A stretch of DNA of 64,000 nt, taken from contig NZ_CP034073.1 in the NCBI RefSeq assembly GCF_003855155.1, forward strand, positions 3,906,001 through 3,970,000, read 5' to 3'. A program made the position numbers and the translations under genes. The DNA comes from Shewanella psychromarinicola. Lineage in GTDB: Bacteria > Pseudomonadota > Gammaproteobacteria > Enterobacterales > Shewanellaceae. Of this stretch, positions 40,023 through 48,763 are shown piece after piece; the stretch's first letter is position 1; every line of letters begins with the position of its first letter. Under the pieces are notes generated by a model. That model did not search any database, was not told the origin of the DNA, and saw nothing but the letters and a program-made list of their open reading frames with translations.

Positions 40023-40112
40023 TGATGAATGTCGATCGCAAATTTCTACTTGAACGATCATTTTTCGCTGTCAGACTAAGGAGATTGATACCCACTTAAG
40101 CCCTGAGTAACC

Positions 40113-41636
40113 TTGACTGACTTACCTGATGACGTAGCGCAACTCAAAGCATTGCTGCAAAAACTGCAGCAAGAGAATACGTCTCAAAAAGTATTGCTGC
40201 AAGCTAAACAAGAGCAAGTAAGTGAGCTTCAAACTCAAATTAAACTGCTTATTGAGCAACTCAACCTCAGTAAATCTAAGCGCTTTTCGTCACAAAGTGA
40301 AAAAGTCGCTAAAGGTACGTTCAACGAAGCAGAGCAGCAACATGCGTTGCCTAAAGAAAATAAGAGTAAGGCTAAAACGGGTCGAAAACCTTTTCCTGAA
40401 GCGCTTGAGCGTGAAGTTTATCTGCACGAACTCATCGCCCCTTGTTGTGAATGTTGCCAAACACCCCTTCACGAATGCGGTAAAGAAGTCAGTGAAGCGC
40501 TCAAAATCATTCCACAGAAAGTCAGCGTTATCCGTCATGAGCGCACTAAATACGCTTGCCGTCATTGTGAAAAAATACAAGTCAGTAGTCGTGTCATTAC
40601 GGCACCAAAGCCTGCGAGCATGCTGCCTAAAAGCATGGGCAGCGCTGAAACGTTTGCCGCTATTGTCACCGCTAAATACGTGGATGCATTACCACTGTAT
40701 CGCCAGGTTGATATATTAAATCGCTCAGGAATTGATATCAGCAGAGGCACACTCGCTAATTGGTGTGTACAACTAGGTGATAAAGTCCAGGTCATTATCG
40801 ATGCAATGAAGGATAAGCTTCTGAGCGAGAAACTCATTTGCGCTGATGAAACAACGGTACAAGTGCTTCGCGAGGAAGACCGAAAGGCCGAAACAAAATC
40901 GTACATGTGGGTGTATCGCAGTGGTGAATTTGCAGAAAACCCTGCCGTTATTTACGACTATCAACCGAGTCGTGCAGCCGCCTGTGTAAAGGATTTTCTA
41001 ACGGGATACTCAGGCTATCTCCTGACCGATGGTTACCGTGCTTACGATACGCTTGAGCAAGTCACACAAGCGGCTTGTATGGCACATGCCAGACGTAAAT
41101 TTACGGATGCACAAAAAGCATCGCCATCCAAAAAAGCAGGCAAACCCGAAAAAGCATTGAGTTATATTGCCAAACTCTACGGCATAGAAAAACAGGCAAA
41201 ACACTTAACTTCCTAAGCGCGTCAACAATTGAGAAAGCAACAGGCCGAGCCCATCCTCAATGCGTTTTATGCCTGGCTAAACAGCCAACATGTTTTACCC
41301 AAAGGAGCATTAGGTAAAGCCATCGCTTACACCCTAAATCAATGGCCCAAATTGTTAACCTATCTTGAAGATGGGGATATCAGTATTGATAATAATGTCA
41401 CTGAGCGTGATATCCGGCCGTTTACCACAGGGCGAAAAAACTGGATGTTCTCGACGTCGGTGGCTGGTGCTAAAGCCAGTGCGAACTTATACAGCCTTGT
41501 GATGACCTGCCGTGCCAATGATTTGAATCCCTACTATTATTTCTGTCATCTATTTACAGAATTACCCAAGCGTGCGCCATCGGATGATATGACTGATTTG
41601 CTGCCGTGGAATGTCGATTTAGGTGAAGCTGAGTAA
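40113..41636 (+). pseudogene. IS66 TnpC transposase with premature stop (IS66-2)
   Basis: TTG start at 40113. N-terminal leucine zipper, zinc region (CCECCQTPLHECG ... YACRHCEKIQV), DDE segments ICADETTVQVL and YLLTDGYRAYDT, and HARRKF. A TAA at 41214-41216 (after KHLTS) stops the frame, which then continues unchanged to NNVTERDIRPFTTGRKNWMF and the normal end at 41636. A single nonsense change explains it. Confidence 0.88.
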
Positions 41637-41753
41637 GCTTCACCGGTTAATTGACCGCTTACTTTTGCTTGATGGTCAACTTGATGTTTTTCATGAGGGG
41701 TATGGTGATCTTTATTGGTAAAAAATCAAGCATCTTCATTGATCATGGGTATA

Positions 41754-42135
41754 AAGTGTTTTTGATAAATGATATTTTTTAAACCATCAAAGAAGAAGAA
41801 TTTGATCGCTAAAATAAACAGCGCTCATAAGAAGATTATTGTTTACTAGCTGATTTATATTGGTGGTTTTTTAATTAAGTAAAATATTTATCTAATCTGT
41901 CGCTCTTAAGTCATTAGGCACACGTAATCCATCAATCACAGTTGACACCTATAACGTTACAGGTTACTGTCTAGCTGTTGCCGAAGACTGCCCTATGTGA
42001 AGAACTCCTTAAGTGAGTAAATAAATTTCAATAGCTTGGTATGTACTGCTTGATGACAAACATTAATCAAAGGAATAACCAAATGAATTTATTTAACATT
42101 TTTAGGAATTTTAATATCACTAGGAGGGCGAGAAA
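41754..42135. other. Gene-free stretch with a MerR-type promoter
   Basis: About 380 bases between IS630-A and higB. Apart from the MerR-like site below and the higB ribosome binding site, I see no gene. A short frame from 42083 (MNLFNIFRNFNIT) overlaps higB out of frame and is not supported. Confidence 0.5.
41942..41972 (+). promoter_or_regulatory. MerR-family operator/promoter lacking its gene
   Basis: TTGACA at 41942-41947 is followed by a 19-20 base spacer holding the near-perfect dyad ACCTATAACGTTACAGGT (41947-41964) and a CTGTCT-like -10. A lengthened spacer filled by an operator dyad is the hallmark of MerR-type activators of metal export genes. No metal export gene or merR-type gene follows, so it may be a leftover. 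Confidence 0.5.
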
Positions 42136-42441
42136 TTGGCAATCAAAAGTTTTTCACATAAAGGACTTAAAAATTACTTTTATGACAACAATGCAAAAGG
42201 GCTAAATCCAAATCATGTTCAAAAGATTGGGTTTATATTAGATGCAATAGATTCATCTCACCACCCCCAAGACCTAAAGGTTTTGTATCTAAATCAATTT
42301 TCTGAGAAGAAAGGGTCAGGTGAAGGGGTTTACAGTATTGAGATTAACGGTAACTGGCGGATAACCTTTCAAATAAAAGATGAAGGCGCCATATTGCTTG
42401 ATTACGTCGATTATCACGGCAAAAAAATCAAAGCCCGTTAG
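42136..42441 (+). CDS. higB: HigB-type toxin (RelE/ParE superfamily)
   Basis: 101 residues starting at TTG 42136, with AGGAGGGCGA before it. IKSFSHKGLKNYFYDNNAKGLNP, LKVLYLNQFSEKKGSGEGVYSIEINGNWRITFQIKDEGAILLDYVDYH is the HigB pattern, with the strand N-W-R-I-T-F carrying the catalytic Arg. HigB cuts mRNA on the ribosome. The antitoxin follows 75 bases later, the toxin-first order of higBA. Confidence 0.9.
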   Translation: MAIKSFSHKGLKNYFYDNNAKGLNPNHVQKIGFILDAIDSSHHPQDLKVLYLNQFSEKKGSGEGVYSIEINGNWRITFQIKDEGAILLDYVDYHGKKIKAR

Positions 42442-42454
42442 CTCATACTCTATA

Positions 42455-42494
42455 TAAAATGTACCTATGATTAATCGATGATAGGTACATTTTA
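42455..42494. repeat. 14-bp inverted repeat between higB and higA
   Basis: TAAAATGTACCTAT and ATAGGTACATTTTA form a perfect dyad with a 12-base loop, ending 22 bases before higA. It can be a hairpin limiting transcription into higA, or an operator for an internal higA promoter. Confidence 0.7.
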
Positions 42495-42516
42495 TCTCTC
42501 GATTTTAGGAGAAGAA

Positions 42517-42816
42517 ATGAGACAGATTAGAAAACCTTCACATCCAGGTGAATTTTTCAAATTCACTGTTCTAGATGATAGAGGGATATCTATAACGTCG
42601 GCAGCAGGACACTTAGGTGTTACCAGAAAGGCGTTAAGTGAATTTGTTAATGGGAAAGCCAAATGCTCCCACGCTATGGCTAGACGTTTAGCTGAGTCAA
42701 CAGGGACTGGGGTAGCTATTTGGATTAACATGCAAGCTAAGCTTGATACTTGGGAAGCTGAAAATATGGATAAGCCTGTAAATATTACTGCTCTTCCAGA
42801 AGCTCGCGTAGCGTAG
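42517..42816 (+). CDS. higA: HigA-type antitoxin (XRE helix-turn-helix)
   Basis: 99 residues from ATG at 42517 (AGGAGAAGAA upstream; upstream Met at 42478 lies in the inverted repeat and is less likely). RQIRKPSHPGEFFKFTVLDDRGISITSAAGHLGVTRKALSEFVNGKAKCSHAMARRLAEST is the HigA/VapI HTH. It neutralises HigB and represses the operon. Confidence 0.93.
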   Translation: MRQIRKPSHPGEFFKFTVLDDRGISITSAAGHLGVTRKALSEFVNGKAKCSHAMARRLAESTGTGVAIWINMQAKLDTWEAENMDKPVNITALPEARVA

Positions 42817-42841
42817 TTTTTTAAGCTAGATTTTTTATTAG

Positions 42842-42870
42842 AAAAGGTCGCCAAATTGGCGGCCTTTTTG
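42842..42870 (+). terminator. Terminator after higA
   Basis: AAAGGTCGCC, a short AAATT loop, GGCGGCCTTT and a T run lie 26 bases after the higA stop. Confidence 0.85.
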
Positions 42871-42948
42871 ATTTTAACAATAAGTGCGCATCATCTAAAA
42901 TTGGTCATCATTGTTAACTAGTGTGGCAAGTGTTGCGTAAGCAATGGA

Positions 42949-44367
42949 ATGGACACAACCTCACCCATTCGTCCCATATGCTGACAATAGAGTAAACTAG
43001 CAGCAGGAGTCTTTTTTATAACCAGTGAGGTTTTTATGAAAAACACGATAAGAGTCGGTGTCGATTTAGCCAAGAACGTTTTCCACATTCATGCTGTTAA
43101 TGAAAGTGAAGAGATTGTCTGACAAGGAAAATATAATCGTACTAACTGGATGAAGGCCATTGTTAAGCCTGTACCGACAACGGCAGTCATTGGCATGGGA
43201 GCTTGTGGCTCTGCAAATTATTGGGCTCGAGAGCTTACCTCACTTGGCTATAACGTTAAGTTAATAGCAGCCCAATTTGTGAAGCCTTATGTCAAAACCA
43301 ATAAAAATGACAAAGTGGATGCTGAAGCTATTTGTGAAGCGATTAGCCGACCTCATATGCGTTTTGTACATATAAAAACAGTAGAGCAACAAGATATTCA
43401 ATCAAAGCATCGTGTTCGTGAAGATTTAATCGGCCAACGCACAGCCAAGGCTAATCAAATAAGAGGGTTGGTAAGTGAGTACGGCATTGTCGCTCCGGTA
43501 GGTATTGCTTATTTACGCAAGGCTATTCCGATATGGTTAGAAGAGTTTGATAACGGATTGAGTATTGATTTTAGAGCTTTGTTACAAATGCTGCAGGAGG
43601 ATTTAATCCTTTTAGATGAGAGAGTTGAATTAATAACAACTCAAATTAAGAATGCAGCGACGGCTAACCCTCTAGGCAAAAAATTAATGAGCATTATCGG
43701 AATAGGCCCTTTAATCTGTAGCGCTTTATTACTCGCTATTGGTGATGGTAAACAGTTTAAGAAAGGTCGAGATTTTGCAGCTTCTTTAGGCTTAGTGCCT
43801 AAGCAATATAGTACTGGAGGGCGTGCAAATTTGTTAGGTATTAGCAAACGTGGCAATGGTTATTTACGGAAATTACTTGTTCATGGTGCACGGGCTGCTT
43901 TTCGTTATATTAAAGATAAAACTGACCCTTTAAGTTTATGGATAAAGAAGCTCAGTGAAAAAAAGCATCCCAACGTTGCTATTGTTGCCCTGGCAAACAA
44001 ACTTGCTCGAATTTCATGGGCTTTAGTTACTAATAATGTTGAATATAAAGATGCTTTAGCTGCCGGATAATAGAATTTAATGGATTGAAACTTAGGTGTT
44101 TAAAAAACGTATGATTTAAGTTGGAAGAGTAAGATATACCCTTTTAAAATTGCAAAGTAAAAAGAGATGGAAATAAGGTTAAACCATCACTAGAAAAACC
44201 CTTGCCGGACGAAGAGTTAACAGCTCGTGTAAGCGATTGGGATCTAGTGTGCGGATGAAGCCATTGAGGTTCGATGCAAAGTAGCATCATTAAAGAAACC
44301 GAATACACGTGAGCAGTCATTCCTTCATTTTTATTGATATTTTACTTGCAAAAGAGGTTGTGTCCAT
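42949..44367 (+). mobile_element. IS110-family element, IS1111 subgroup
   Basis: ATGGACACAACCTC near the left and its inverse GAGGTTGTGTCCAT near the right are subterminal inverted repeats, a trait of IS1111. One transposase gene is followed by about 300 bases of non-coding DNA, where IS1111-type bridge RNAs are placed. Exact tips cannot be fixed because this group makes no target duplication. Confidence 0.75.
43036..44070 (+). pseudogene. IS110/IS1111-family transposase with an early in-frame TGA
   Basis: Starts MKNTIRVGVDLAKNVFHIHAV, the DEDD domain opening. Codon 29 is TGA (43120-43122), after EEIV; the frame then runs on for the full protein (DKVDAEAICEAISRPHMRFV; C-terminal FAASLGLVPKQYSTGGRANLLGISKRGNGYLRKLLVHGA with the serine domain). 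About 344 codons in all. Restart at the Met at 43150 would lose the first catalytic Asp, so it is probably inactive. Confidence 0.88.
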
Positions 44368-44446
44368 ACACGTCCGGGCAAGTACGTCTTCAACTGCGCT
44401 CATCGAGCCTTTATCTTAACGACTGATAATGACATCAGGAGTTAAC

Positions 44447-44776
44447 ATGGCTACACGTTCACATGAAGATTGGGCTGCTTTGATACAACAGCAATCCGCT
44501 AGCGGCTTAACTATTAGCGCTTTTTGCCGTCAGCATAAGCTCAGTGTCAGCGGATTTTACGCCCGCAAAGCGGATATAGCTAAAACAAACAGTCAACCGA
44601 TAGCGCCGTTTGTTATGGCCACTTTGACCTCGCCGACAGCTATGACAACCCAAACTCAACCTTCCGCTTCAGCCCAGGCTATCCATTTTCAGCATCATAC
44701 AGGGTTATGGACTTTCCCCAGCACCTTGCCCCCACGCTACCTGCTGGAGATTATTAAAGGCTTACAAGCATGCTGA
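44447..44776 (+). CDS. IS66 TnpA accessory protein (wrecked element IS66-3)
   Basis: 109 residues from ATG 44447 (CAGGAG upstream). HEDWAALIQQQSASGLTISAFCRQHKLSVSGFYARK is the Orf1 HTH. Intact by itself but its partner genes are broken. Confidence 0.85.
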   Translation: MATRSHEDWAALIQQQSASGLTISAFCRQHKLSVSGFYARKADIAKTNSQPIAPFVMATLTSPTAMTTQTQPSASAQAIHFQHHTGLWTFPSTLPPRYLLEIIKGLQAC

Positions 44777-44969
44777 TGTTTCAAGAGCTTCCCAGTGTTT
44801 ATCTGCACCGTGCACCGGTGGATTTTCGTAAATCGATAAATGGCTTAGCGGTTATCGTTGAGCAGCAATTATCCTTACAAGCCACCGACGGCAGTGTGTT
44901 TGTCTTTTGTAATAAAAGCCGTGATAAATTAAAAATCCTCTACTGGGATAGCACCGGCTTTGCACTACA
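44770..44969 (+). pseudogene. IS66 TnpB fragment (IS66-3)
   Basis: LPSVYLHRAPVDFRKSINGLAVIVEQQ and SVFVFCNKSRDKLKILYWDSTGFAL are TnpB; the sequence leaves the family after GFALQ, where other DNA has been joined. Confidence 0.87.
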
Positions 44970-45343
44970 AACGTATTTGAGCATTGGCAACTTGGCAGGT
45001 GTATATCGACAAAACTAGTTTTGTCGATAATGGTTACCTCGGTACATGAAAGGGACTGTTTATGCTTCCAATGTGAGAAATGTATTACGGCGTTAAGGTA
45101 AGTCTGAATCGTTTTTGTTGCATAACAATTACTCTCCAAATATTGAATGAAAATCTGCAGACTCGAAACGGGTATGTGTTTAGCTGCGGATAAAAGCAGC
45201 GGTGACTTAAGATATGCTTGTAACATGGACGTCGCCTTTGTGGTAGAAGGGAACACCATTATGTGGAGGTTATGTGCAGAAAGTTTGTTTTATATCACGA
45301 GGTTTAGGCGGCCTATAGAGCACTACTTAACATAACGGGGAAC
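44970..45343 (-). pseudogene. Tyrosine integrase N-terminal fragment inside the broken IS66-3
   Basis: The minus strand reads VSSLQIFIQYLESNCYATKTIQTYLNAVIHFSHWKH (SAM-like core-binding domain) and FVDIHLPSCQCS, a pattern of transposon-associated integrases. The catalytic domain is absent. It separates TnpB and TnpC parts that face each other, so an inversion or replacement has taken place. Confidence 0.6.
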
Positions 45344-46080
45344 TGCACATAATTTCGCCCTATCACAAACGGTTTTACTGTCCGTTCAGCACGGTTATTG
45401 TCGATATTGAGGCGACTATCTTCTGCGTAACGGCTCAGCTTTGACCATTGATTGAAGCTGTAATGAATGGCTTTGCCTAGTTGGCTTTGTTTTGATACTT
45501 GCTGCGCTGATTTATCCAGCCATTGCTTAAATAACGCCAATTGGGCACGTCAGTGGGTGCGCCTAAAATACAGCCGCTCTTCCAGGCTCAGTGCTTGTAT
45601 TTGGGTTTCAATGCGGTACAACAGCTTGGCTATCATGCTCAGCGCCATATCCGCTTTACTGACTTTGTCTGCTTTTGGTTTTCCTTGTGCCACTAACGCT
45701 TCTTTGAACTTGTGCCGGGCATGAGCCCACGACCGCATGGATGCAGGAGGTAGAGCGACTCAGGAGGCTAAGCCGAGCAGCCTACCAGTTTATTGCTGGC
45801 CTGCTGATAAGCTGCGTAGCCATCAACCTGTAAATAATCATTAAATACCGTTTGCTCGGTGGCCAGAAAACGGCTCACGCAGTTGCCTGCGCGGCTACCG
45901 TCTTGATAGTCGTACAGTACGATGCTGCGTAAACCTTGATATCGAGGCTCAATACTTGGCCCACCCGCGCCAGCGCAATACACCCACATATAGGATTTTA
46001 CACGCTCATCGTTAATCACTCTGAGCATAGTTTCATCGGCGTGCTGTACCGCTTGCGTTAACAGATGTTGGTGGAGTATG
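45344..46080 (-). pseudogene. IS66 TnpC remnants (IS66-3), several frames
   Basis: Three consecutive pieces in different frames: VINDERVKSYMWVYCAGAGG ... IVLYDYQDGSRAG ... FNDYLQVDGYAAY (46028-45768), RSWAHARHKFKEALVAQ (45738-45550), and LGKAIHYSFNQWSKLSRYAEDSRLNIDNNRAERTVKPFVIGR (45540-45313). They are in order but frameshifted, and on the strand opposite to the matching TnpA/TnpB. Confidence 0.85.
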
Positions 46081-46113
46081 TATGTGATATTTTTTTCTGA
46101 TTGTAACTAAATG

Positions 46114-48174
46114 TTAGGCATTCTTTAATGCCGCGGAACGAGCAAGGATCGCGAGAGTGGTGCCGTTATGAAGTAGTGCACTCATCGCGGGACTTAGCAT
46201 TCCGAGGGCTGCTGCTAGCATAATACCACTGTTAATATATTCAGCGGCCTTAATGTTTGAATTGATCATCGACATCGCAATTTGTGCCAATTGGCGTGCT
46301 TCAGCTACACCATAAAGCTTATCTTTTAGTAATACTACATCAGCAGCTTGTCTTGCTAACTCAGTGCCTTTACACATAGCAATCCCTACATCCGCAGCCG
46401 TTAATGCGGGTGCATCATTGACGCCATCACCAATAAACATCACTGTTTTACCAGCTTGTTTAAGTTGTTCAATAATACTTGCTTTACTTTCAGGTGTGGC
46501 TTCGGCATAAACTCGATCAAGCTTAAGTTCATTTGCGAGAGTCTGAGCTTTATAGGCACGGTCGCCAGAGATCATCACTAACTCTTTAATACCTAAATGA
46601 CGTAACTTGTTTAGGGTTTTTTCTACATCTTCACGTAAATGATCACGTAAGCCGAGCATCCCGATTAGCTTACCTTGATGGGAAATAAACACCAAATGAC
46701 GTCCTATCTCTTCAAGTTCACGAATTTGAGCTTCAAAGGGAGTGAAATCAACATTTTCATGAATTTCAAGGAAATGACGGCTACCCATTACAAGACAATG
46801 CCCGTTGAGGGTACTTTTAAGGCCATGGGCAATAACATATTCCACTTCACCGTGTTCGATGTGTGGGAGTTTATTGTGTTTTGCTGCATTTAACACAGAT
46901 TGCGATAATGGGTGATTACTGTGCTCTTCTACGGACGCTGCAATTGCCAATAAATCACGGGCATCGTTGTTTTGGTTAAATGGTACTACATCTGTTACTT
47001 CCATATCGCCATAAGTTAATGTGCCTGTTTTATCAAACACGCAAGTATCGACCTTGACGATCTTTTCGATTGCACTTCCGCCTTTGAGTAAAATCCCGTT
47101 TTGTGCTGCACGATACATAATTGATTTAAACGTTACAGGAGTACTTAGTTTTAGTGCACAGGAATAATCGACCAGAAATACTGAAGCCACGCGATTAATA
47201 TCTTGGGTTAGGGCAAATACTGCAGCACCTACTCCTAAGGTTATCTTAACTCGGCGATCAGCCATGTCTTGAGTGACTTGCTGAGTTTCACTTTTTTCAC
47301 TTAGTGAATCGTAAATTAACTGTGCTATTTTAGCCGTTGTGGCTTCACTTCCGACTTTTTCGACTCGGACTTTTATTGTGCCTTCATATACGCTGGTGCC
47401 TGAATAAACGATAGCATCAACTTCTCGTCGAATAGGTACGTTCTCACCCGTTAGAGCTGATTGATTGATAAGTGCCACACCGGATATGACTACACCATCG
47501 ACAGGGATTGCATCGCCAGGTGCAAGCTCGATAATATCATCAGCCTTAAGGTCATCAGAGCTAACTTGGCTTTTTCCTGATTCGTCAACTCGCCAAACTA
47601 CAGACTGTTGAGGGTGCATGAGTTCTGCCAGTAGTTGATCACTGTTTCGGCAGGTTTTCTGTTCCATGTACTCACCTAAACTGATTAAGCTTTGCGTGAC
47701 CATGGCTGTTTTATAGTCCCCTCGCCAGACGGATAAACCGACGGCAATTGCATCTAGAACCTCAACAGAAATACGTTTTTCTTTTATTTCATTAATACCT
47801 TCAAAGAGGGTCGGTGCTACAAGTGTTGCAGTTGTTAAAGCTCCCCATTTATTTGGTAATAAAGCGGTTGAAAGAGTGCCAATAATATTCATGGCAATAT
47901 CCCCACGCGTATATTGATGCTCTATTTCAGTCTGATCTGCTTGGGTAAAATCAAGTTGTGATAAACGTGCTTCAAGGGTCTCCACATGCAATAATTGCGA
48001 ATCATAATGCACGACAATGGAAGCTGCTGCCTGATTGATTCGCACGTCACGAATCCCTTGAATAGCCAATAAGCTTTGCTTGATCCACTCTTCAATATCG
48101 GGAAAGTTAATCAGTGCTGCTACTTTGAAACGTATTCGCCCTGACAGGTGGTGCTTAACGACCAAATCGATCAT
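46114..48174 (-). CDS. fezB: P1B-type ATPase of a ferrosome-like cluster (FezB type)
   Basis: 686 residues. N-terminal HMA-like domain without CxxC (LSGRIRFKVAALINFPDIEEWIKQSLLAIQGIRDVRINQAAASIVVHYD). Actuator motif TGEN (242-245), phosphorylation site D381KTGTLT, nucleotide-domain SNHP (419-422), hinge GDGVNDAP (582-589). The membrane metal motif is Ser338-Cys339-Ala340 in VDYSCALKLSTP instead of CPC, the feature of the P1B-6 group that includes FezB of ferrosomes. Ferrosomes are membrane-bounded iron-phosphate granules, described in Shewanella, Rhodopseudomonas, Desulfovibrio and Clostridioides. It overlaps the upstream gene by four bases and closes a five-gene operon. Transport of iron into the granule is inferred from family. 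Confidence 0.82.
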   Translation of the reverse strand: MIDLVVKHHLSGRIRFKVAALINFPDIEEWIKQSLLAIQGIRDVRINQAAASIVVHYDSQLLHVETLEARLSQLDFTQADQTEIEHQYTRGDIAMNIIGTLSTALLPNKWGALTTATLVAPTLFEGINEIKEKRISVEVLDAIAVGLSVWRGDYKTAMVTQSLISLGEYMEQKTCRNSDQLLAELMHPQQSVVWRVDESGKSQVSSDDLKADDIIELAPGDAIPVDGVVISGVALINQSALTGENVPIRREVDAIVYSGTSVYEGTIKVRVEKVGSEATTAKIAQLIYDSLSEKSETQQVTQDMADRRVKITLGVGAAVFALTQDINRVASVFLVDYSCALKLSTPVTFKSIMYRAAQNGILLKGGSAIEKIVKVDTCVFDKTGTLTYGDMEVTDVVPFNQNNDARDLLAIAASVEEHSNHPLSQSVLNAAKHNKLPHIEHGEVEYVIAHGLKSTLNGHCLVMGSRHFLEIHENVDFTPFEAQIRELEEIGRHLVFISHQGKLIGMLGLRDHLREDVEKTLNKLRHLGIKELVMISGDRAYKAQTLANELKLDRVYAEATPESKASIIEQLKQAGKTVMFIGDGVNDAPALTAADVGIAMCKGTELARQAADVVLLKDKLYGVAEARQLAQIAMSMINSNIKAAEYINSGIMLAAALGMLSPAMSALLHNGTTLAILARSAALKNA

Positions 48175-48461
48175 TTTTCGCCTTTATTTAAGTTACGGTA
48201 GTAATCTAATTCTGCTTGTGTATCTTCTAGACGCTCTTTTAACTCTTCGACTTCACCGCGTACAGCTGACCATGCCTTTTCACCTGTTGAGGTGACACCT
48301 TGCTGGAATTTTTTATTAGATAATAAGTAAGCAACGGCAGTACCAGCTGCAAGACCCATAGCAAAGTGGGTCTTGCTATTTTGTTGTTTGTAGGTAGATG
48401 CCTGTTTAACTTCACCTTGTAGATAACTGTAATAAGGTGGATAAGGGTGTTTATTATTCAT
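48171..48461 (-). CDS. Small YtxH-like membrane protein of the ferrosome-like operon
   Basis: 96 residues: a Tyr/Pro-rich N-terminus (YPPYYSYLQ), one glycine/alanine-rich hydrophobic helix (FAMGLAAGTAVAYLLSNKKFQQGV, about 32-55) and a C-terminal charged amphipathic helix (VRGEVEELKERLEDTQAELDYYRN) likely to form a coiled coil. The helix shares a Gx3GxxxxxLLSN pattern with the repeat protein two genes upstream. No known family beyond a YtxH-like look. Overlaps both neighbours (ATGA), so it is made in step with the ATPase. Confidence 0.72.
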   Translation of the reverse strand: MNNKHPYPPYYSYLQGEVKQASTYKQQNSKTHFAMGLAAGTAVAYLLSNKKFQQGVTSTGEKAWSAVRGEVEELKERLEDTQAELDYYRNLNKGEK

Positions 48462-48760
48462 ATTTCTTTTCCTTCTGAAATTTGATCCATCATGTATAAA
48501 CTAGCTGCGCCCACACTTAGTATTGTGAACAAAGATAGTACTGGCCGACCGGCCATCTTTTCGGCTATATAGGTAGATGCTCCACTGATCGCTCCCGCCT
48601 TAATTGCTGATTTTGCCGCATTTAGGACGACATCATTGGTTTCTAATGCTCCATTTTGATGATCGCGCCATTGGTTGGCTAATGAAGCACCACCGCCGGC
48701 CATTGCTCCGATGAGCATAGCTCGGTGGCTTGTGATTAATTTGTCTGATGAATTACTCAT
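48458..48760 (-). CDS. Small glycine-rich membrane protein of the ferrosome-like operon
   Basis: 100 residues with three hydrophobic glycine-rich segments: AMLIGAMAGGGASL, AIKAGAISGASTYIAEKMAG and VLSLFTILSVGAASLYMM. Repeated small-xxx-small spacing suggests close helix packing in a membrane. No recognised family; by context it may be a structural protein of the ferrosome membrane. It starts three bases after the stop of the repeat protein. Confidence 0.68.
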   Translation of the reverse strand: MSNSSDKLITSHRAMLIGAMAGGGASLANQWRDHQNGALETNDVVLNAAKSAIKAGAISGASTYIAEKMAGRPVLSLFTILSVGAASLYMMDQISEGKEI

Positions 48761-48763
48761 AAT

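Larger units (their letters stand above)
39317..41662 (+). mobile_element. IS66-family element (IS66-2, 2346 bp) nested in IS630-A
   Basis: Ends GTAAGCGGTCAATTAA are inverted repeats. Instead of an 8-bp duplication the flanks share a 15-base direct repeat (TTTTGCT[C/T]GATGGTC) with one mismatch. Contains tnpA, tnpB and a tnpC with an in-frame stop. Confidence 0.88.
38308..41694 (-). pseudogene. IS630-family transposase, split near its 5' end by IS66
   Basis: The start MKNIKLTIKQK lies at 41694-41663 and the rest continues from 39316 (KIDLEALHDESRDGRVRDRIKAVLL) to the stop at 38308. The DDE motifs of IS630 are readable: ILFMDAMHPTQATK, IHLILDGAGYH, LPPYSPNLNPIERLWK. About 343 residues before disruption, about 70% like element B. 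Confidence 0.87.
38293..41753 (-). mobile_element. IS630-family element A, interrupted by an IS66 element
   Basis: Ends are TATACCCAT inverted repeats at 38293 and 41753. Without the IS66 (39317-41662) it is about 1.1 kb, the usual IS630 size, carrying one transposase gene. Confidence 0.88.
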
